Of a stretch of 5,492 nucleotides of DNA, positions 1 to 5,492 are shown piece by piece. The stretch is from Thioalkalivibrio sp. (GTDB lineage Bacteria > Pseudomonadota > Gammaproteobacteria > Ectothiorhodospirales > Ectothiorhodospiraceae). Numbering within the stretch: the stretch's first letter is position 1; each line of letters opens with the position of its first letter. The notes below the pieces were generated by a model that saw only the letters and a program-made list of their open reading frames with translations, searched no databases and had not been told where the DNA came from. The position numbers and the translations under genes are program-made. The stretch lies in the NCBI GenBank assembly GCA_007133115.1, contig SLNI01000091.1, positions 1 through 5,492 on the forward strand, given 5' to 3'.

Positions 1-560
1 ACCGCCTCCTGTTCGTGCACATCCATCGGAAGCAGATTCAACTGGTGCTCGGCTCCCTCGGCATCACCCGCCTGCAATAGCGCCCGGGCCAGGTCGATCT
101 TGAGCACGTGATGCTCCGGGTCGCTGGCCACAGCAGCCTGAAGGTCGTCCACAGCGCCGGCGCTGTCGCCGGCTTCCAGTTTTTCCAGGGCCTGCTTGCG
201 AATCTGGTCCGAGGCCCGTTCGACGTATCGGTCGAGGATGGCCCGGATGGCCGATTCGGGCTGCACGCCCATGAACTGATCCACCGGCTTGCCGTCGCGG
301 AAACACATCACCGTGGGCAGGCTGCGCACCCCGAACTGGCTGGCCAGCGCCTGCTGCTCGTCGCTGTTTACCTTCGCGAGCCGGAACTTGCCGGCATATT
401 CATCGACCAGTTTGGCCAGCACCGGCATCAGCATCTTGCAGGGACCGCACCAATCGGCCCAGAAATCGACCAGTACGGGTCGTCTGAAGGATTCCTCGAT
501 GACCGCGCTGTCGAAGTCGCCGGCGGTGACGTCCATGAGATCGTGGGTGGCTTGTACCAT
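1..560 (-). CDS. cnoX: Thioredoxin-TPR chaperedoxin (CnoX/YbbN family), partial, 3' end beyond the window
   Basis: 186 codons are visible, from ATG at 560-558 to the left edge. Residues about 10-112 form a thioredoxin fold: a VDFWADWCGPCK stretch puts the redox motif CGPC at residues 38-41, and SLPT at 80-83 supplies the conserved cis-proline (P82). From about residue 115 the chain is helical with TPR-like segments (DLARALLQAGDAEGAE), which separates it from plain thioredoxin, which ends near residue 108. The E. coli CnoX protein is about 284 residues, so roughly 100 residues should lie outside. In that family the protein acts in the cytoplasm as a holdase that protects substrates from oxidation and passes them to GroEL or DnaK. 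E. coli CnoX has SQHC in place of CGPC; this one keeps both cysteines, so dithiol reductase activity is likely (inference). The start is supported by GGAG at 570-567, six bases upstream, and no earlier in-frame ATG was seen. It is divergent from parE. Family call is firm; exact orthology to CnoX is less certain because the C-terminus is missing. Confidence 0.9.
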   Translation of the reverse strand, partial: MVQATHDLMDVTAGDFDSAVIEESFRRPVLVDFWADWCGPCKMLMPVLAKLVDEYAGKFRLAKVNSDEQQALASQFGVRSLPTVMCFRDGKPVDQFMGVQPESAIRAILDRYVERASDQIRKQALEKLEAGDSAGAVDDLQAAVASDPEHHVLKIDLARALLQAGDAEGAEHQLNLLPMDVHEQEA

Positions 561-595
561 GTAGGGCTCCGGAATCCGTTGAGTTCGTGCGTTGC

Positions 596-623
596 ATTGT
601 CGGGCCGTTCCCGGGGATTTCAA
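596..623 (-). promoter_or_regulatory. Candidate sigma-70 promoter for the thioredoxin-TPR gene
   Basis: On the minus strand TTGAAA (623-618) matches five of six bases of the -35 consensus. After a 16-base spacer it is followed by GACAAT (601-596), which matches four of six of the -10 consensus. Transcription would begin near 589, giving a leader of about 29 bases that contains the GGAG ribosome site. The call is from sequence only; a 16-base spacer is slightly short but common. Confidence 0.45.
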
Positions 624-645
624 GCATGCCGGGTGCGGCCGCTAA

Positions 646-2589
<1,944 letters not shown>

Positions 2590-2611
2590 GCCGGGGAAGA
2601 CCCGGTGCCCG

Positions 2612-2721
2612 CGTGACCCAGCCCCTCGCCCGGTCGCGGAACGCCGCAAGTACCTCCGTGTAGGCTTGACGGCAGCATCCATGCTGCCGACACCCGCGAC
2701 CGGGCGAGGGGCTGGGTCACG
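2612..2721. repeat. 110-base palindromic element with perfect 28-base inverted arms; possible bidirectional terminator
   Basis: The left arm at 2612-2639 (begins CGTGACCCAGCC) is the exact reverse complement of the right arm at 2694-2721 (ends GGCTGGGTCACG). All 28 positions pair, and pairing stops at 2611/2722 outside and 2640/2693 inside. The 54 bases between hold a smaller palindrome at 2670-2689. The element lies 22 bases after the parE stop and 41 bases from the queG stop, so both convergent transcripts would read it and could fold it into a long GC-rich hairpin. There is no run of T after either arm, so it is not a classic intrinsic terminator. Its layout resembles dispersed REP or MITE-type palindromes; that is inference, since no second copy lies in this window. 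No open reading frame in it looks real. Confidence 0.85.
2670..2689. repeat. Inner 9-base-pair palindrome inside the 110-base element
   Basis: CGGCAGCAT (2670-2678) and ATGCTGCCG (2681-2689) are perfect reverse complements separated by CC. As RNA or single-stranded DNA the tip bases would open, leaving about eight pairs. It forms the apex region of the larger 2612-2721 structure. A CATCCATG centre flanked by GC-rich arms is, from memory, the kind of core found in dispersed palindromic repeats of high-GC gammaproteobacteria; I could not search for this. Confidence 0.7.
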
Positions 2722-2762
2722 TTCCAGATCGCCCGCAGCGGCTTCCGCACACGGGGTGAGCG

Positions 2763-3854
2763 TCAGGCACCCAATACCGGTGTCGCCGCGTTCCGAAGTC
2801 GGTTCAATGCCCATGCGACGTGTTCGCGGACCAGGACGGAGGCGTGCTGCGCGCGCCGCTCGAGGGCGGCGATCGCGTCGGGCGTCGCCGGTCCGTTGCC
2901 CAGGGCTACCGAGATGTTTCTCAGCCAGCGCTCGTGACCGATGCGGCGGATCGCCATGCCGGCCGTGCGGTCCAGGAATTCGGATTCGTCCCAGGCGAAC
3001 AGTGCCAGCAGCGAGGCGGCATCGAGCCCGTGCCGGGCGATGAAGTCGGGCTCCGCGCTGACTTCGGCGAAGCGATTCCAGGGGCAGACCATCTGGCAGT
3101 CGTCGCAACCGTAGATCCGGTTACCGAGCAGCGGTCGCAATTCTTCCGGGATGGATCCGCGGTGCTCGATGGTCAGGTAGGAAATGCACCGCCTTGCATC
3201 GAGATCGTAGGGTCCGCGGAAGGCCCGTGTCGGGCAGATATCGAGGCAGGCGCTGCATTGGCCGCAATGAGCGCTGACGGGCTCATCGATCGGCAGGGGC
3301 AGATCAGTGAAGAGCTCCCCGAGGAAGAACCAGGAACCTGCTTCGCGCGACAACAGGTTGGTGTGCTTCCCGATCCATCCGAGACCGGCCTGTTCGGCGA
3401 GGGCCTTTTCAAGCACCGGCGCGCTGTCGGTGAACGCGCGATATCCGAACGGACCCACCGCGTCTTCGATGCGATCCGCGAGCTTCTGGATGCGTCGGCG
3501 CAGCAGCTTGTGATAATCCCGTCCCAGCGCGTACCGTGAGACGTAGCCAAGTGAGGGGTCGGAGAGGATGGTCTCGGGCGCGCGCGCGGCGGGTGGGAGA
3601 TAATCCATGCGCAGGCTGACGATGCGCCGCACGCCGGGCAGCAGGCGCGCAGGCTCTCGGCGCAGTTCGGCCCGATCCGCCATCCAACCCATGTCGCCGT
3701 GTGATCCCTTTTCGAGCCAGGCGTCCAGACGCTCGGCGTGATCGCCGACGGAAGCGGGGCTGATGCCGACGGCCTGGAAGCCCAGTTCGTGGCCCCACTG
3801 GCGGATCTGCCCGGCGAGTTCCTGGCATTGGCTTGGAGTGAGGGTTTGCGGCAC
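2763..3854 (-). CDS. queG: Epoxyqueuosine reductase QueG
   Basis: This cytoplasmic iron-sulfur and cobalamin enzyme reduces epoxyqueuosine to queuosine at position 34 of tRNAs with GUN anticodons, the last step of queuosine synthesis. With the GTG start at 3854-3852 it has 363 residues; E. coli QueG has about 379 with a longer tail. The N-terminal cobalamin-binding region contains GYVSRYALGRDYHKLLR (103-119) and the DSAPVLE segment, whose D143 matches the proposed proton-donor aspartate. GWIGKH and REAGSWFFLGEL follow. The ferredoxin-like part has C197-x2-C200-x2-C203-x3-C207-P, then C223 and C250-x2-C253-x3-C257-P: eight cysteines for two [4Fe-4S] clusters. RRIGHERWLRNI and a short HEAT-like helical C-terminus complete it. 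The start is chosen by alignment with the E. coli N-terminus (QIRQWGHELGFQAVGI) and a weak GGAA six bases upstream. GTG at 3866 is an alternative adding four residues. It is divergent from nnr and convergent with parE. Confidence 0.97.
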   Translation of the reverse strand: MPQTLTPSQCQELAGQIRQWGHELGFQAVGISPASVGDHAERLDAWLEKGSHGDMGWMADRAELRREPARLLPGVRRIVSLRMDYLPPAARAPETILSDPSLGYVSRYALGRDYHKLLRRRIQKLADRIEDAVGPFGYRAFTDSAPVLEKALAEQAGLGWIGKHTNLLSREAGSWFFLGELFTDLPLPIDEPVSAHCGQCSACLDICPTRAFRGPYDLDARRCISYLTIEHRGSIPEELRPLLGNRIYGCDDCQMVCPWNRFAEVSAEPDFIARHGLDAASLLALFAWDESEFLDRTAGMAIRRIGHERWLRNISVALGNGPATPDAIAALERRAQHASVLVREHVAWALNRLRNAATPVLGA

Positions 3855-3889
3855 GATCGATTCCACGCCCTTTCGGAGTAGCGTATACC
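3855..3889. promoter_or_regulatory. 35-base divergent gap between queG and nnr, with the nnr ribosome site
   Basis: The gap holds GGAG at 3875-3878, eleven bases before the nnr GTG, and a TATACG on the minus strand (3887-3882) that could be a -10 for queG but has no convincing -35. For nnr no clear promoter is visible; one would have to lie inside the start of queG. Expression of the pair therefore depends on elements overlapping the coding ends. Confidence 0.3.
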
Positions 3890-5401
3890 GTGAATGATCA
3901 CCCGATGACGGGGAGCATTGCCAACCGCCTGTATGGCGAGAAGGGCATGCGCGAACTCGACCGCCGTGCGCTCGCGCAACCGGGGATGGCGGGCGGACAG
4001 TTGATGGATCGAGCGGGAGCGGCATTGCTGCAGGCGCTCGGGCAGCACTTCCCCGATGCCCGGCGGCTGGGCGTACTCTGCGGTCCCGGCAACAATGGAG
4101 GCGACGGATTCGTGCTGGCGCGGCTCGCGCAGCAGGCGGGCTGGAATGTCGTGGTGCACGCGGGCACTGACGGACCCCGGCCCGGCACGGACGGCGAGCG
4201 TGCGCGCAGGGCCTGGGCTAGCAGCGGGGAGGCGATCCATTCGCTGGAGGCCTTCACGCCGGAAGCGGCCGACGTGTGGGCCGACTGCCTGTTCGGCATC
4301 GGTCTCGCTCGCCCGATTGATGAAACGATCGCCCACCTGATCGAACGCTTGAACCGTTCCGGTCTCCCGGTTCTGGCCGCGGATGTACCCTCGGGCATCT
4401 CTGCGGATACCGGCCGCGTGCTCGGCACCGCGGTGAGGGCCCGGGTCACGGTCACGATGCTTGCGGACAAGTTGGGCTTGCACACCGGTGCGGGAGTGGA
4501 CCACGCGGGCGACGTACAGGTCGCGGATCTGGGTATTCCCGAAGAGTTGCAACGCGGGGTGCCGTTCCTGGCCGACCGAGTCTCGCCGGTTTTGCTTCCC
4601 CATCTTTTGCCGAGGCGTCGTCAGGGGGCGCACAAGGGGGACTGCGGACATGTTCTGATCGTGGGCGGGGCGCCTGGGTATTCGGGCGCGGCGCGCCTTG
4701 CCGCCACAGCCGCGCTGCGGGCCGGTGCCGGGAGGGTCACGTTGGTGACGCACCCGGAGCATGCCGCATGGGCCAACCTCGGACGGCCTGAGCTCATGGT
4801 GCAGCCGGCTTCGAATGCATCGGAACTGTTTCCGCTTCTCGAGCGCGCAGACGTGGTGGCGATCGGGCCTGGATTGGGACAGGGCGCGTGGGGGCGTGCC
4901 TTGTGGCTCGCGACCGCGGACTGGGACGGTCCGGTCGTGGTGGATGCCGACGCGCTGAACCTGTTGGCCCAGGCTCCTCGGCGGTGTGACACCTGGGTGC
5001 TGACGCCGCATCCCGGCGAGGCCTCGCGGCTTCTGGGTGAAGACACTGCCGGGATCAACGCCGATCGCCTGGGCGCAGTACGTGCGCTGGTGACGCGGTT
5101 CGGAGGCGTAGCCCTGCTCAAGGGGGCGGGCACGCTCGTGGCCTCGTCGCCGGAAGCATCGGCTGTCTGCGTGACGGGCGGGCATCCTGGCATGGCCACC
5201 GCCGGCATGGGCGATGTGCTCACCGGGATCATCGCCGCTCTGCTGGGTCAGGGGCTCCCGCCCCACGCGGCTGCTGTTGCCGGAGCGGCCTGGCACGTGG
5301 GTGCTGCACGCTGCGCGGCTGCGCGGCTCGGTGCCCAGTCCGGCATGCTGGCCGGAGATGTCGTCGAGGCCCTTCCGCCCGCCGTGGGAGGCTGCCCATG
5401 A
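3890..5401 (+). CDS. nnr: Bifunctional NAD(P)H-hydrate repair enzyme Nnr (epimerase + ADP-dependent dehydratase)
   Basis: The protein repairs NADH and NADPH that have been hydrated by damage. The N-terminal domain interconverts R- and S-NAD(P)HX; the C-terminal domain dehydrates S-NAD(P)HX using ADP. It has 503 residues; E. coli Nnr (YjeF) has about 515. The epimerase half (about 10-220) shows GPGNNGGDGF from 65, ADCLFGIGL with D132, and ADVPSGI with D165. The dehydratase half (about 235-495), a ribokinase-like fold, shows HKGDCGHVLIVGG from 248, DADALN from 352, LTPHPGE from 371, LLKGAGT around K411, and AGMGDVLTG from 438 with the catalytic aspartate D442. Both halves look complete and active. 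The start is GTG at 3890 with GGAG at 3875-3878, spacing 11. ATG at 3905 is an alternative without a visible ribosome site and would drop five residues. It overlaps tsaE by four bases, so the two are likely one transcript. Fusion of the two activities is normal in bacteria. Confidence 0.97.
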   Translation: MNDHPMTGSIANRLYGEKGMRELDRRALAQPGMAGGQLMDRAGAALLQALGQHFPDARRLGVLCGPGNNGGDGFVLARLAQQAGWNVVVHAGTDGPRPGTDGERARRAWASSGEAIHSLEAFTPEAADVWADCLFGIGLARPIDETIAHLIERLNRSGLPVLAADVPSGISADTGRVLGTAVRARVTVTMLADKLGLHTGAGVDHAGDVQVADLGIPEELQRGVPFLADRVSPVLLPHLLPRRRQGAHKGDCGHVLIVGGAPGYSGAARLAATAALRAGAGRVTLVTHPEHAAWANLGRPELMVQPASNASELFPLLERADVVAIGPGLGQGAWGRALWLATADWDGPVVVDADALNLLAQAPRRCDTWVLTPHPGEASRLLGEDTAGINADRLGAVRALVTRFGGVALLKGAGTLVASSPEASAVCVTGGHPGMATAGMGDVLTGIIAALLGQGLPPHAAAVAGAAWHVGAARCAAARLGAQSGMLAGDVVEALPPAVGGCP

Positions 5402-5492
5402 AGGTTCGGGACCTCTTCCTCCCCGATGCCGCTGCGACCGAACGAGCCGGGGCGGCGCTGGCGGGTTGCCCGGGGCTGAGGGACCTGCGTCA
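5398..5492 (+). CDS. tsaE: tRNA threonylcarbamoyladenosine biosynthesis ATPase TsaE, partial, 3' end beyond the window
   Basis: Only 31 codons are present (MKVRDLFLPDAAATERAGAA, then LAGCPGLRDLR). The pattern of a short strand, LPD, A-x-T and a small helix matches the start of E. coli TsaE (RVIPLPDEQATLDLGERVA), ahead of the Walker A loop, which lies outside the window. TsaE is the small ATPase that works with TsaB and TsaD (and TsaC) to make t6A at position 37 of ANN-decoding tRNAs. The ATG overlaps the nnr stop as ATGA (5398-5401), and GGGAGG at 5386-5391 sits six bases upstream, so translation is probably coupled to nnr. Position directly after nnr is as in E. coli, where amiB, mutL, miaA and hfq follow. 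The call rests on this short match plus gene order; the Walker A motif cannot be checked here. Confidence 0.85.
   Translation, partial: MKVRDLFLPDAAATERAGAALAGCPGLRDLR

Noticed and set aside
2612..2721. CRISPR array or tRNA-like gene in the parE/queG gap
   Set aside because: There are only two arms in inverted rather than direct orientation and no series of spacers. The folding is one long hairpin with an inner palindrome, not a cloverleaf with T-loop and CCA end.
2666..3043. 125-codon plus-strand frame starting inside the inverted-repeat element
   Set aside because: It starts at an ATG inside the repeat, then lies antisense to queG. It is an Arg/Pro/Ser-rich low-complexity translation with no ribosome site of note.
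3855..4025. Upstream extension of queG to an ATG at 4025
   Set aside because: The added 57 residues have no match to QueG and would overlap the conserved N-terminus of nnr on the other strand. The family N-terminus starts at or near the GTG at 3854.
3173..5296. 707-codon open frame on the minus strand
   Set aside because: It runs antisense to all of nnr and out of frame through queG. Its sequence is rich in Arg, Pro, Ser and Ala as expected of a shadow frame in high-GC DNA and contains fragments of frame-shifted queG. nnr and queG are both intact with full catalytic motifs.

Overview
The window is a piece of chromosomal housekeeping DNA from a high-GC bacterium, very probably a gammaproteobacterium. 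GC is roughly two thirds, estimated by eye. The topoisomerase IV subunit ParE and the epoxyqueuosine reductase QueG can be followed almost residue by residue against what I remember of the E. coli proteins. The block queG (leftward), nnr (rightward), tsaE (rightward) is the arrangement known from E. coli. The GC content and strong C/G third-position bias suggest a Chromatiales- or Xanthomonadales-like lineage rather than an enteric one, but no genus can be named from this sequence.

Layout: (1) 1-560, minus strand: the N-terminal two thirds of a thioredoxin-TPR chaperedoxin (CnoX/YbbN type), running off the left edge. (2) 561-708: a 148-base divergent promoter region. (3) 709-2589, plus: complete parE with a TTG start. 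(4) 2590-2762: a convergent intergenic gap almost filled by a 110-base element with perfect 28-base inverted arms and a small palindrome inside. (5) 2763-3854, minus: complete queG. (6) 3855-3889: a 35-base divergent gap. (7) 3890-5401, plus: complete nnr, the fused NAD(P)HX epimerase and dehydratase. (8) 5398-5492, plus: the first 31 codons of tsaE, overlapping nnr by four bases and cut by the right edge.

The genes fall into separate housekeeping tasks: redox-linked protein protection (cnoX), chromosome decatenation (parE), the last step of queuosine synthesis in tRNA (queG), repair of damaged nicotinamide cofactors (nnr) and the ATPase of the t6A tRNA modification machinery (tsaE). nnr and tsaE look translationally coupled.

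I see no sign of an undescribed system, a prophage, a defence island or a CRISPR array. The one structure the genes do not explain is the inverted-repeat element at 2612-2721, which looks like a dispersed palindromic repeat or small non-autonomous element and may also end transcription from both sides.
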